The notes: generated from the letters alone by a model not told the origin. DNA of 33,214 nucleotides from an uncultured Eubacteriales bacterium (GCA_902497185.1 CABVEG010000001.1:1-33214); one strand, 5' to 3'; numbered from the stretch's first letter, positions 8,762 to 17,595 are shown. Numbers and translations: made by a program.

Positions 8762-9102
8762 CCTTGCCATTATTGAATCGGAAGAATTATCCGACAAGGC
8801 ATAGCCTTGCTTTTGCGTAGCAAAAGTTCTGAATAGGCAAGAACCTTCAGCATTTTCAGCTATGCTGAAAACCAGCCTTCGGCTGTCCGATAAATCTTTC
8901 GGTGCAAACACGCAAATTCAAAAGCTTACCAATTTTGCTTGGTGCAAAAACGAGCCTTTATTAAAGAAAAAAGTAGGCTCACGTTTTTGCACAGCATCGC
9001 AGTCGTTGTCTGTTTATTATAAAATAATAAACAGACAAACTTTGTGCGACCGCAAAATGCTTTTGAATTCTTATCTGCTTTTGACAAGTCAAAAGCAGAT
9101 AA
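8762..9102. repeat. Tract of consecutive hairpin-forming palindromes
   Basis: No gene is supported here. Hairpins follow one another: CAAGGC/GCCTTG (8795-8809), CTTTTGC/GCAAAAG (8810-8826), TTTTCAGC/GCTGAAAA (8853-8871), CAGCC/GGCTG (8873-8885), ACCAA/TTGGT (8928-8943), a 15-16-base imperfect stem (8943-8991), a 15-base perfect stem (9006-9038) and a second 15-base perfect stem (9071-9102). The last lies nine bases past the cis-prenyltransferase stop on the minus strand and could end its transcript, though it lacks a T run. Confidence 0.7.
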
Positions 9103-9110
9103 ACAATAAT

Positions 9111-9728
9111 TTAACCACCCAAGGTCACATCCTGATTTTGATACCAACTTATAGCATTTTCAATATGTTCTCTCTTAAAATCAGGCCACAAATCCTCCAC
9201 TATATAAAAATCTGCATATACAGACTGCACAGGCAGAAATCCTGACAATCTTCTCATACCACCCCACCTTATAATAAGGTCAATTCTTGAAATATCAGCA
9301 GTATTATAATAATTAACACTTTTATTGGCTTTTAAATCCCATTCCCAACTATAATTAATAAGGAAATTAACTTTAATTCCACCACTTCCAAATCGCTTTC
9401 TTTTGGTTAAATCCCCAAGCTCAATAGGAAACATTTCAGATTCCGTATTTCCTGCAACCAAAATTTCACAATTTTCATTTTTTATCATATTAACCATTTC
9501 GACACAGCATTTTGTAAAGGCTATTCTCTGTCTTGTGGGTCTTTTTGTATTATCAACTGTAAAGCCGTAAATACTAAGCTCCTTTACTCCCAACTGCTGA
9601 CACTGTCTGAAAGCCTCAAGTCCCGGCAGTAATCCGTTTTCATATCCCTTTTCCTTGCCCATAGACTGCCCCTGTGCCCAACGCCTGTTGCCGTCAGGTA
9701 TAATTCCAATATGATTTGGTACTCTCAT
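9111..9728 (-). CDS. Short cis-prenyltransferase, undecaprenyl diphosphate synthase family
   Basis: 205 residues. Enzymes of this family add isopentenyl units in cis to an allylic diphosphate and usually make the C55 carrier lipid for the cell wall. Motif HIGIIPDGNRRWA with the catalytic Asp is at the N-terminus. Later come FTVDNTKRP (usually F-S/T-x-E-N-W-x-RP), INYSWEWDL (usually NYGGRWDI), IIRWGGMRRLSGF, and YADFY with LWPDF. Glu-to-Asp and Trp-to-Thr changes in conserved motifs and a length about 45 below the usual 250 mark it as a divergent paralogue rather than the essential UppS, which normally lies beside cdsA and frr. Product chain length is therefore uncertain. The start is the ATG at 9728, six bases after GAGGTG; a GTG at 9737 lies inside the ribosome site. 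Confidence 0.85.
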   Translation of the reverse strand: MRVPNHIGIIPDGNRRWAQGQSMGKEKGYENGLLPGLEAFRQCQQLGVKELSIYGFTVDNTKRPTRQRIAFTKCCVEMVNMIKNENCEILVAGNTESEMFPIELGDLTKRKRFGSGGIKVNFLINYSWEWDLKANKSVNYYNTADISRIDLIIRWGGMRRLSGFLPVQSVYADFYIVEDLWPDFKREHIENAISWYQNQDVTLGG

Positions 9729-9740
9729 TTTTATCACCTC

Positions 9741-9764
9741 TCATAAATTGTAGCCAATTTATGA
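9741..9764. promoter_or_regulatory. Perfect inverted repeat in a divergent promoter region
   Basis: TCATAAATTG (9741-9750) and CAATTTATGA (9755-9764) pair perfectly around TAGC. It lies directly upstream of the ribosome site of the cis-prenyltransferase gene, where it could be an operator or a leader hairpin. Confidence 0.5.
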
Positions 9765-9776
9765 GTGTATATACTA

Positions 9777-9805
9777 TTGTGTAAAAATAAATTTTGTGAT
9801 ACTAT
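9777..9805 (+). promoter_or_regulatory. Probable promoter of the DUF1292-like/lipid kinase pair
   Basis: TTGTGT (9777-9782), a 17-base spacer and TACTAT (9800-9805), 18 bases before the ATG at 9823. The match to consensus is moderate. Confidence 0.45.
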
Positions 9806-9822
9806 AAATATGAGGTGAAATT

Positions 9823-10110
9823 ATGGAAAATACAAATGAAATTAAAATAACCGAATATGACTCAAATGGTAATAAAGTTGAATATGATGTTATAATGATA
9901 TATGACAGTGATGTTACGGATAAAAGATATGTTTTCTATACTGACGGCAAAAAAAACAGCAGCGGCAGAATAGGTGTAAGAGTAGGCTTTGTTGAAGGCA
10001 AAGACGGCAATGTCACAATAACATCTATAACAAATCCTATTGAACAGGAAATGCTTGCACAGGTATACTCTGAACATATTCGTGATAATAAAGTAAGAAC
10101 AGTGGAATAG
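9823..10110 (+). CDS. Small DUF1292-like protein
   Basis: 95 residues, acidic, with no signal peptide or membrane segment. The opening ITEYDSNGNKVEYDVIMIYD, then a tyrosine-containing strand (KRYVFYTD) and a further strand pair, resembles DUF1292 proteins of Clostridia, whose function is unknown. The resemblance is by eye. GAGGTG lies seven bases before the ATG. It is followed 12 bases later by the lipid kinase gene on the same strand, so they form a probable operon. Confidence 0.7.
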   Translation: MENTNEIKITEYDSNGNKVEYDVIMIYDSDVTDKRYVFYTDGKKNSSGRIGVRVGFVEGKDGNVTITSITNPIEQEMLAQVYSEHIRDNKVRTVE

Positions 10111-10122
10111 TAGGTGATAAAT

Positions 10123-11028
10123 ATGAAGAAACTGCTTTTGCTTGCAAATTTTCATTCAGGCAAAGGAATAATTAAATTGAATATTGCAGATATGATTGAC
10201 TACTACAACAGCAATGGATTTGAGGTAACTGTGTATTCCTCCCAATATGTAGGACACATTAAAGACATAGTTGAAAAATATGGTAGTTTTTATGACAATA
10301 TTGTATGTTGCGGAGGTGATGGCACTCTTAACGAGGCTGTAAACGGACTTATGTCACTTAATAAAAGACCACTCCTTGGATATATCCCAAGCGGCTCAAC
10401 AAATGACTTTGCCAATAGCATAGGTATATCCACAATAATAGAAGAAAGCTATAAAACGGCTATTAACGGTCATCACTTTTCTATTGACATAGGTAAAATC
10501 AATGATAAATACTTTTCATATGTTGCAGGTTTTGGACTTTTTACCAATATATCCTATGAAACGCCACAGACAATAAAAAATATTTTAGGTTATCAGGCAT
10601 ATCTGCTTACAGCACTTAAAGAAATAACAAATATAAAAACATATCCAATGAAAGTCACATATGATAACGGTATTATAGAGGATGATATAATGATTGGGCT
10701 TGTGTCAAATTCCAACAGCATTGCCGGTATGAAAAAGCTGTTTGAAAATTATGCCGATTTAAGCGACGGGCTTTTTGAAGTCCTCCTTGTAAAAAAACCT
10801 AAAAATACCAGTCTTTTAAAAAACATTGTTAGCTGTGTTGTTGAAAAAAATTTCGACAACGATATGTTTTACAGCTTTAAAACAAGCAAAATTAAATTTG
10901 AAAGTACTGAATTTATAAAATGGACAGTTGATGGCGAATATGGCGGTGATTTCAACTCAACGGAGATCAATGTTATAAATAACTCTATTGATATTCTCAT
11001 TGAAAAAAATATTATAAAAAAAGAATAG
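10123..11028 (+). CDS. Diacylglycerol kinase-type lipid kinase
   Basis: 301 residues, DgkB/YegS-type lipid kinase. It should phosphorylate diacylglycerol or a related lipid using ATP at the membrane face, recycling lipids left by cell-wall polymer synthesis. Seen: N-terminal LLLANFHSGKG nucleotide-binding strand-loop, CCGGDGTLNEAVNGL with the GGDGT motif, PSGSTNDFANS (usually GTGNDFA), and WTVDGEYGGDF near the C-terminus. Length is typical. The ATG at 10123 lies six bases after AGGTG; a GTG at 10114 falls inside that site. It sits in an operon with the DUF1292-like gene and ends in a strong hairpin. The nearby cis-prenyltransferase is another lipid gene, but it is divergent. Confidence 0.88.
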   Translation: MKKLLLLANFHSGKGIIKLNIADMIDYYNSNGFEVTVYSSQYVGHIKDIVEKYGSFYDNIVCCGGDGTLNEAVNGLMSLNKRPLLGYIPSGSTNDFANSIGISTIIEESYKTAINGHHFSIDIGKINDKYFSYVAGFGLFTNISYETPQTIKNILGYQAYLLTALKEITNIKTYPMKVTYDNGIIEDDIMIGLVSNSNSIAGMKKLFENYADLSDGLFEVLLVKKPKNTSLLKNIVSCVVEKNFDNDMFYSFKTSKIKFESTEFIKWTVDGEYGGDFNSTEINVINNSIDILIEKNIIKKE

Positions 11029-11047
11029 TCAAAGCTATTCTTTTTTT
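11016..11047. terminator. Bidirectional terminator
   Basis: GAATAG (11023-11028) pairs with CTATTC (11035-11040) around TCAAAG. The stem extends through seven A and seven T on the two sides. The kinase stop codon is inside the hairpin, and the convergent lipoprotein gene stops at 11054, so it serves both. Confidence 0.85.
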
Positions 11048-11053
11048 ATATCA

Positions 11054-11992
11054 TTATTCAAATTTTTCAGCAAGAGATGACTTGATTTCAACAGCTATAT
11101 CGTGAATTTCATTTTTACAATTTTCAAGTTCTTTATCTGTTGAGTTGCTTTCACCATTCTTTTCAATATTTTCCTTTAATTCAGCAAGTTTAGTACCTGC
11201 CTCAATTATTGTCATATATTGCTCCTCACTTATTACACCTTTATCCACATTCTGTGACGCTTCATTCTGCAACAAAGTAAAGTTGTCTATTAAGGTTTGA
11301 ATATTATTATTATCCTCTGAATCAGAAGAATTTTCAGCATCAGAAGCTTCTGTTTCTTCTTCAGTTTTACCTATTGAACTTCCTGCTGTTGCGAATTTAT
11401 CTACTACAGCATTAGGTGCTGCACATTGTGATGACATAACGGCAAGCCTTTCTTTTAAACTGTCAAGCTCTGCCTTGTCATACTCATCAGGGAACAAATC
11501 TTCTTTCATCTGTTCAAGTCTTTCCCTTATACCATTGAACTCATCCATAGTTTTCTGATCAATATAACCCTTAGAAAGACCTTCCTCCATATACTCTGCC
11601 AAAAATCCGGAATCTGTAGCAAGCTCAAAGTTGTAGTTTCTTACTTCATCAAAACTTTCATATATTGAATCTATCTCTAACTGAAGCTCATTAACAGTTT
11701 CATTACATTCCTTTAAAGCCTTTAATATTTTTTTATCACTTTTACCGGTTGTTTCTGCAAAAAGGTCTTTGTTTTCAATGAACTTCATTTCCAAAGTCTG
11801 AACCTGATTATATAAATCCATTTCTATAACACCTTTTTTCTGCATAGTATCGGCATCATTCTTAATGGTTTCAATTTTCTGCTCCAACTCACTAATCAGT
11901 GACTGTATTTCCTCTGCATTTTTTCTGCTGCAGCCTGTAAAAGCTGCAAGTATAACAGACAATACAATTAAAATACTAAATATTTTTTTCAT
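11054..11992 (-). CDS. Lipoprotein with long helical, coiled-coil-like body
   Basis: 312 residues. Lipoprotein signal with lipobox AFTGC, the lipidated Cys being residue 21, so it should be anchored on the outer face of the membrane. The rest is rich in Glu, Lys and Leu, with heptad-like stretches at about 25-190. An acidic low-complexity segment (TEEETEASDAENSSDSEDNN) lies around 210-235, followed by a last helical section. I recognise no family. The start is the ATG at 11992 after GGGGTG; the GTG at 12001 is less likely. It lies 11 bases after pyrD and is probably co-transcribed with pyrK-pyrD, with no evident link to pyrimidine synthesis. Confidence 0.8.
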   Translation of the reverse strand: MKKIFSILIVLSVILAAFTGCSRKNAEEIQSLISELEQKIETIKNDADTMQKKGVIEMDLYNQVQTLEMKFIENKDLFAETTGKSDKKILKALKECNETVNELQLEIDSIYESFDEVRNYNFELATDSGFLAEYMEEGLSKGYIDQKTMDEFNGIRERLEQMKEDLFPDEYDKAELDSLKERLAVMSSQCAAPNAVVDKFATAGSSIGKTEEETEASDAENSSDSEDNNNIQTLIDNFTLLQNEASQNVDKGVISEEQYMTIIEAGTKLAELKENIEKNGESNSTDKELENCKNEIHDIAVEIKSSLAEKFE

Positions 11993-12003
11993 TTTATACA
12001 CCC

Positions 12004-12906
12004 CTATTCAATTATGCCCCTGATTTCACTTAAATCCTTGACATTATATTTTCTCATATACTCCTCAATACCCTCAACAGTTTCAACTGTAGCTCTCGGA
12101 TTAATAAAATTAGCTGTACCAATGGACACACCTGTTGCACCTGCCATAATAAATTCAATAGCATCTTCTGCATTTGATATGCCGCCCATACCTATAACGG
12201 GCACATCCACAGCTTTGCAAACCTGATATACCATTCTTACGGCAACAGGCTTAACGGCAGGACCACTCATACCACCTATTTTTCTAAATAATATGGGTTG
12301 TCTTTTGTAAATATCAATTTTCATACCCGTAAGTGTATTAATAAGGCTTAAAGCATCAGCACCACCACTTACAGCCGCTTTTGCTATTTCAGTAATGTCA
12401 GTTACATTAGGACTAAGTTTAACAATTAAGGGCTGGTCTGCAACTTTTTTAACTTCTTTGACAACCTTTTCTACCATAATCGGATCTGTACCAAATGCCA
12501 TACCTCCTTCACTTACATTAGGACAGGAAATATTAAGCTCCAACAAGTCTACATCCTGCCCCTGAAGCCTTTTAACAACATTTGTATATTCCTCAATAGA
12601 ATGTCCGCATACATTTACAATAATCTTTGTATCAAACTGTCTTAAAAAGGGGATGTCATTTTCAATAAAATAATCTACACCGGGATTTTGTAATCCTACT
12701 GAGTTAAGCATACCTCCGTAAACTTCTGCTATTCTCGGTGCAGGATTACCATTCCATGGCTTGTCTGCAACACCCTTAACAACAACTGCACCCAGTTTAT
12801 TTAAGTCGACAAATTCAGAAAACTCTCTGCCGCTGCCAAAAGTACCTGATGCAGTCATAACAGGATTTTTAAGTTCAACACCACATATATTGACTTTAGT
12901 ATTCAT
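12004..12906 (-). CDS. pyrD: Dihydroorotate dehydrogenase B, catalytic subunit
   Basis: 300 residues, class 1B dihydroorotate dehydrogenase. It oxidises dihydroorotate to orotate with FMN and hands electrons to the PyrK subunit and on to NAD. Seen: NPVMTASGTFGSG, KGVADKPWNGNPAPR, NSVGLQNPG, and LNISCPNVSEGG with the class 1 catalytic Cys. GMGGISNAEDAIEFIMAGA with VSIGTANF forms the FMN phosphate site. The ATG at 12906 shares one base with the pyrK stop (TAATG), and GGAGGTG precedes it. The gene order pyrK-pyrD is the usual one in Firmicutes; other pyr genes are not in the window. Confidence 0.96.
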   Translation of the reverse strand: MNTKVNICGVELKNPVMTASGTFGSGREFSEFVDLNKLGAVVVKGVADKPWNGNPAPRIAEVYGGMLNSVGLQNPGVDYFIENDIPFLRQFDTKIIVNVCGHSIEEYTNVVKRLQGQDVDLLELNISCPNVSEGGMAFGTDPIMVEKVVKEVKKVADQPLIVKLSPNVTDITEIAKAAVSGGADALSLINTLTGMKIDIYKRQPILFRKIGGMSGPAVKPVAVRMVYQVCKAVDVPVIGMGGISNAEDAIEFIMAGATGVSIGTANFINPRATVETVEGIEEYMRKYNVKDLSEIRGIIE

Positions 12907-13661
12907 TACCAGCACACCTCCCTACTGTCAAAAACAGGACCATCCTTGCAAACCTTCTTATAAGTCCAACTATCTCCGTCCTTAATCTGTAGAACACAGC
13001 CTACACAAGCACCGATACCGCAAGCCATTCTCTCCTCCATTGATACCTGACAGGAAATATTGTTTTCTTCAGCATACATAGAAAGGAATTTAAGCATAAT
13101 CTTAGGACCACAGGAGTAAATAATATCTCCCACAATTTTCTCTGTTCTTAATAAATCAACTACATTTCCCTTAAATCCAACTGAACCGTCATCAGTTGCA
13201 ACATACACCTTAGCCCCAAGCTTTTCAAAATCCTCCACAAGGAAAGAGCCGCTTCTAAAGCCTAAAACAACAATTTTTTCACCCTTTAACTGTTTGCAGG
13301 TTTCAAGGAGAGGAGGTACTCCAATACCGCCACCTACTAAAACAGATTTGCCCTCACTTAAATTATATCCATTACCACAAGGACCTAAAAGTCTGATTTC
13401 GTCGCCTTGCTTTAATTCTGAAAAAAGCTTTGTACCCTTACCTACAATCTGAAAAACAAGTCTTAAGCTACCCTCTTCTTTATTTATCTCACATATACTT
13501 ATAGGTCTTGACAAAAGATTTATACCATTGTCAGGATATACCTCAACAAACTGTCCTGCCTTTGCCTCCTTTACAATTTCAGGACAACTTAACTTCAAAT
13601 CACAAATTAAATCAGTTATAAAATTAATTGATATAACCTTTGCTATTTCTATTGATTTCAT
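12906..13661 (-). CDS. pyrK: Dihydroorotate dehydrogenase B, electron transfer subunit
   Basis: 251 residues. It carries FAD and a [2Fe-2S] cluster and passes electrons from PyrD to NAD. Seen: FAD-binding LLSRPISICE, GPCGNGYNL with VGGGIGVPPLLE in the NAD domain, and near the C-terminus four cluster ligands Cys214, Cys219, Cys222 and Cys238 in the pattern C-x4-C-x2-C-x15-C. Length is typical. The ATG follows AAGGAG by eight bases. It is the first gene of the pyrK-pyrD-lipoprotein operon. I see no PyrR attenuator hairpin pair in the short leader. Confidence 0.96.
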   Translation of the reverse strand: MKSIEIAKVISINFITDLICDLKLSCPEIVKEAKAGQFVEVYPDNGINLLSRPISICEINKEEGSLRLVFQIVGKGTKLFSELKQGDEIRLLGPCGNGYNLSEGKSVLVGGGIGVPPLLETCKQLKGEKIVVLGFRSGSFLVEDFEKLGAKVYVATDDGSVGFKGNVVDLLRTEKIVGDIIYSCGPKIMLKFLSMYAEENNISCQVSMEERMACGIGACVGCVLQIKDGDSWTYKKVCKDGPVFDSREVCW

Positions 13662-13694
13662 AGTAATTTCTCCTTATGTTAAACTTATATGTTA

Positions 13695-13723
13695 ATTTTA
13701 CAACATATTAAATGGTTTTACAA
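13695..13723 (-). promoter_or_regulatory. Promoter of the pyrK operon
   Basis: On the minus strand TTGTAA (13718-13723), a 17-base spacer and TAAAAT (13695-13700), 34 bases before the pyrK ATG. The leader is too short for a full attenuation device. Confidence 0.65.
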
Positions 13724-13813
13724 GGGGGTAATTAACTTAATGTTTTAAGCTGCCTATATTTAAGCCTATACTACTTATTCTTTAATTCTGCTTACAATGT
13801 TAAGAATTGACAA

Positions 13814-13846
13814 AACCCCATTTCAATTTTTATGAAGTGGGGTTTA
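13814..13846 (-). terminator. Terminator of the beta-helix gene
   Basis: AAACCCCATTTCA (13814-13826) and TGAAGTGGGGTTT (13834-13846) pair with one G-T wobble around a 7-base loop. It lies past the stop at 13903 of the large minus-strand gene and is followed by TTTTG in that direction. The region 13724-13813 between it and the pyrK promoter shows nothing further. Confidence 0.75.
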
Positions 13847-13902
13847 AAATTAATATTTTTTATTGTCTAACAGTTTCAGCTAATATGAAAGCCTTAAATA
13901 TT

Positions 13903-16900
13903 TTACTCAAATTTCATATAATAAAGAAAAACATTTGTAGAATCCTTTGAAACTGTTACATTTCCTGCCGGAACATTCACACTGAGCACACCATTTGATA
14001 TAGTATAAGATGTATCATTTATATTGATTTTAGTTCCTGAGCCTGAAGTAACTAAAGTCAGCTTACCATCATTTGGAGCAGTAAAGTTTATATTAGTTTT
14101 ACTTTCCATCTTAATTGCCTTTGTAAGAGTAAGACCATCATAGCTGACAATATCTGCTCCCGATTTTTCACTTGCAGATACACTAAAGAAATTATCAGTG
14201 TTTTCACCTGTTGTATGATTCCAAACTTTAGCTGTTTCCTTATAATTTAATACAGCAACAGCATCTAAAATATTATCTTCACCGTCCTTATTAAAATCCA
14301 CAGCATTTAAATCATACAAAGAAAGATCTTTTGCAGCAGATGTTATAATTCGTAAAATTGCAGCACTGTCTTTAGCATCAACATTACCGTCTTTATTTAC
14401 ATCTCCTGTTTTTGTAACATAAGCAGTTGTAGTTTCAGTAGTTTGCTCAGTTGTTGTTACAGTAGTTGACACTGTAGGCATTGAACCGTCCTGATATTCA
14501 AAAGCTCCTGCATCTATAGTATTTATTACTCTGTAATTATTGGCAAGGTCAACATAATTGCCCATATATGGAATTACATCAGAGCTTCCAATATCTATAC
14601 CATAAGAATCTGACTGCAAGCTGTAATCAGCATTAAATACAGGTTTTCCAAAGGTATCATTTCCACCGGTCTGAGAATTAAATCCGGCTATACCCTCTGC
14701 ACTTCCTCCTGCAAATTCAAAATAAATCTCCTCTTCTCCCAAAGGATTATAAAATACATTATTACTAAATTTAACATTCTGAACATAATCAGCAGGCAAA
14801 TCTCCTCCTATCATAGGATATTCAGTGCTTTCCTTATATACAATATTGTTTTTAACGTCAATACCGTCACACTTTACAAAGCAAAGCTCGCCATTCCAGC
14901 CGCCCTCACCTTGACCGTTATTTACAATAGTATTGTTATATATTTTAGTATCCTTAACATATCCCGTTGCCTTTTTGTCATAACCACCAACTCGTATTCC
15001 TCCTGCACTGTTATTATAAACAAGGTTATTTCTTGCAATAATATTTTTAACAGGATAATCAGCCTGCAGCTCCTCAGAACCAATTTCTATACCATACATA
15101 CTGTCATAAATAATATTGTTTTCAAGCACAATATCTCTTGCGCCGTCTACGTAAAGTCCTGCACATTCAGCATAACTGCATACAGACTTATAAATTTCAT
15201 TACCTGCCGCAACGCAGTATCTTGGTTGATCAAGGGCAGGCACAGAGCAGTATCCTGCATTACCGTAAAAATCTATACCTATGTTTGTATTTTCATAAAC
15301 AGTATTATTTATAATATTTACATACTTAGCATTACCTGTTACGGATACTGATTCACACCAGCCAGTAGTATTGTTATGAACGCTGTTATTTTCTATACAA
15401 ATATTGTTAATTGAATCCTCCTCTGTTTTTCCCTCACCATAACAGAGAATTGCATTAGCTTCACCATTTTCATTTTCTCCAGGCTTTGTGGTTAGAAGAT
15501 TATGAATATCGTTATTTCTTATTATAATGTGATTTTCATTACCATCTAAAAGTATACCTTGAGCAATAACAGAGGACAATCCTCCAATTTCAAGACCTTC
15601 TATTTTAATATAATCATTGCCATCAAGATGTAATATTGCGCCATCATTACCTGATGTCATAGTAAGATAAGGTTTTTCTCCCGGATAATTTCTCAATGTT
15701 ATGTAATTACCTTCAGTACCTGATGACTTGAATGTATTAAGAGCAGTATACATACCTTCTCTCAAATAAATTGTCTGACCCGCCTTAACAATGTCAAGTG
15801 CCCTCTGTACAGTTTTAAGCGGAGCATCAACAGTTCCTGCATTATTATCACTGCCATTTGGCGAAACAAAAAGAGCATTATCGGAAATAACCTTTGTACT
15901 GCCCTTTAATATTTCATTAATAAAGGATTCATCTCCATAAAGAGTCATTTTGTCCTTATGCATTGGAACACCATGCTGAACTATATTTTCCACTATATAA
16001 TATTCAAAACATCCTGCATCTAAAGTACCGTTTATTCTAGGCATTTCAGCAGCATCATAAGAGCCTAAATCAGCAGCAACACTTTGGTCTGCAAAACTTA
16101 TTGCAGGTGATTCTGATGAAAGCATACCTCCATTAGCAAAAAGAGGATCTACAAATTTACCTGTTTTATCTATCCAATTTTCAACACCAAATATTTTGGT
16201 ATCTTCATTTCTGAAACAGAAGGCATTTACACCATCTGGAGAATAATAAATATTGTTTGCAAAATTAAGATTTGTAATATACTCAGAGCTAAAACTTAAT
16301 TTAATTGCATTTTTATATGATGAATCGGTGCTTTCAGACAGCTTGGAATAAATAATATTATTTCTGTAATCTAAATTATCAGATTTATTAACAATAATAT
16401 CACTTTCACCATTATTTACAATGGTATTATTATAAATCTTTACATCATAAACATAGCCTACTGATGAACTAGTAATACTGTAGCCTCCTACTGCAATGCC
16501 AACCTCATTGTTGTTATGTACATAGTTATTTATAATTTTAATATTTCTTACATCCTGCTTGCCTTGTTTTCCGCCCTCCTCAGAGCCTATTTCAATACCG
16601 CCTGATGAGCCATAAACCTCATTTCTGTCAAATATATTGTCACGTCCGCCATCATTATACAATCCATAGCTTCTTGCGTTTGGACTTATACAATTAGACA
16701 CAACATTGCCTCTTGCAACACAGTATCTTGCCTGATCAAGTGATACATTCTTGCAGGCACCAAAATTACCTGCAAAGTCAAGACCTATATTGCCTATATC
16801 AGCAATACGGCAGTTAATAACACTTACATATTCTGAATTTCCATTTACGGTGAGAGCCTCACTCCAACCTGTCTGCATATCGTGAATATTACAGTTTTCA

Positions 16901-17547
16901 ATAAGTATATTGCTTATAGGTACAGATGCATTACTTCCATAAAGATTAAAAGCATGAGTTGAAACACTGTTGCTTGTTGGATCAGGAACATTAATATTAT
17001 AAATTTCCATATTTCTGAAAATTATATGGTGTCCTTCAGTCATTTCAACACCATGGGTAGAGCCTGAAACAGTATTTTCCTTTGCCTTTAACGTCAAACC
17101 ATCAAAAATAAGATAATTATTTTTATTAGGGTCGATTATTCTTCCCGTTGAGCTTATTTCAAAAACAGGCTTTTCTCCCGGATAAGCCTTGACTGTAAGA
17201 TAATGGTCCGCAGTACCTGATGCTCTTACAGCAATTTTCTGGTCATATATACCGCCCCTTACATAAATAACAGTTTCGGATGAAGGTATTTTCTGAATTG
17301 CATAATCCACAGTGGCATAAGGCTTGTCTATTGTGCCATATCCTGTAGCATTTACACCATCAACTGCTACATAAACTGCATTTTCTTGAATTACTCCATC
17401 TGTGGCAGAAAGACTTAAAGCTGTAGACTTTAAATTATCATCACCTGAAATGTCATCAGCAGTCATATTGATTTTAGCAAATGCAGTAACAGAAAAAGCT
17501 AAAACCAAAAATGCTGAAAATAAAAATGTTTTTAAAAATTTTCTCAT
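13903..17547 (-). CDS. Secreted double parallel beta-helix protein with dockerin, pectate-lyase-like
   Basis: 1214 residues. A signal peptide ends near AFA (about residue 24). Two homologous modules follow. Module 1 (about 54-515) opens with AVYVAVDGVNATGYGTIDKPYATV, here quoted only as its start AVYVAVDG. Module 2 (about 556-1015) opens ALFVSPNGSDNNAGTVDAP. Each begins with a DUF1565-like cap and continues as many right-handed beta-helix rungs, sharing RYCVA.GN and GIEIGSEE. Such folds are typical of pectate lyases and related polysaccharide enzymes, but I cannot place it in a numbered lyase family or name catalytic residues. A Thr-rich linker (about 1020-1045), a dockerin (GDVNKDGNVDAKDSAAIL and DFNKDGEDNILDAVAVL, about 1046-1108) and a final beta-sandwich ending LYYMKFE follow. 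Start: ATG after AAAGGAG. It probably attacks pectin outside the cell. Confidence 0.85.
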   Translation of the reverse strand: MRKFLKTFLFSAFLVLAFSVTAFAKINMTADDISGDDNLKSTALSLSATDGVIQENAVYVAVDGVNATGYGTIDKPYATVDYAIQKIPSSETVIYVRGGIYDQKIAVRASGTADHYLTVKAYPGEKPVFEISSTGRIIDPNKNNYLIFDGLTLKAKENTVSGSTHGVEMTEGHHIIFRNMEIYNINVPDPTSNSVSTHAFNLYGSNASVPISNILIENCNIHDMQTGWSEALTVNGNSEYVSVINCRIADIGNIGLDFAGNFGACKNVSLDQARYCVARGNVVSNCISPNARSYGLYNDGGRDNIFDRNEVYGSSGGIEIGSEEGGKQGKQDVRNIKIINNYVHNNNEVGIAVGGYSITSSSVGYVYDVKIYNNTIVNNGESDIIVNKSDNLDYRNNIIYSKLSESTDSSYKNAIKLSFSSEYITNLNFANNIYYSPDGVNAFCFRNEDTKIFGVENWIDKTGKFVDPLFANGGMLSSESPAISFADQSVAADLGSYDAAEMPRINGTLDAGCFEYYIVENIVQHGVPMHKDKMTLYGDESFINEILKGSTKVISDNALFVSPNGSDNNAGTVDAPLKTVQRALDIVKAGQTIYLREGMYTALNTFKSSGTEGNYITLRNYPGEKPYLTMTSGNDGAILHLDGNDYIKIEGLEIGGLSSVIAQGILLDGNENHIIIRNNDIHNLLTTKPGENENGEANAILCYGEGKTEEDSINNICIENNSVHNNTTGWCESVSVTGNAKYVNIINNTVYENTNIGIDFYGNAGYCSVPALDQPRYCVAAGNEIYKSVCSYAECAGLYVDGARDIVLENNIIYDSMYGIEIGSEELQADYPVKNIIARNNLVYNNSAGGIRVGGYDKKATGYVKDTKIYNNTIVNNGQGEGGWNGELCFVKCDGIDVKNNIVYKESTEYPMIGGDLPADYVQNVKFSNNVFYNPLGEEEIYFEFAGGSAEGIAGFNSQTGGNDTFGKPVFNADYSLQSDSYGIDIGSSDVIPYMGNYVDLANNYRVINTIDAGAFEYQDGSMPTVSTTVTTTEQTTETTTAYVTKTGDVNKDGNVDAKDSAAILRIITSAAKDLSLYDLNAVDFNKDGEDNILDAVAVLNYKETAKVWNHTTGENTDNFFSVSASEKSGADIVSYDGLTLTKAIKMESKTNINFTAPNDGKLTLVTSGSGTKININDTSYTISNGVLSVNVPAGNVTVSKDSTNVFLYYMKFE

Positions 17548-17595
17548 AAATATTAACTCCTTTCACAAGTTTCATTTTACTACCATTCCGTTAAT

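Noticed and set aside
8762..9102. CRISPR array or integron cassette sites
   Set aside because: The hairpins have different sequences and irregular spacing, no constant repeat, no cas genes and no GTTRRRY/RYYYAAC core sites.
8651..9245. Several open frames on both strands within the palindrome tract
   Set aside because: They run through hairpin repeats, have no ribosome sites, show no recognisable protein pattern and overlap each other.
13662..13900. PyrR attenuator or riboswitch before pyrK
   Set aside because: The leader from the promoter to the ATG is only about 30 bases, and the one hairpin nearby terminates the gene on its other side.
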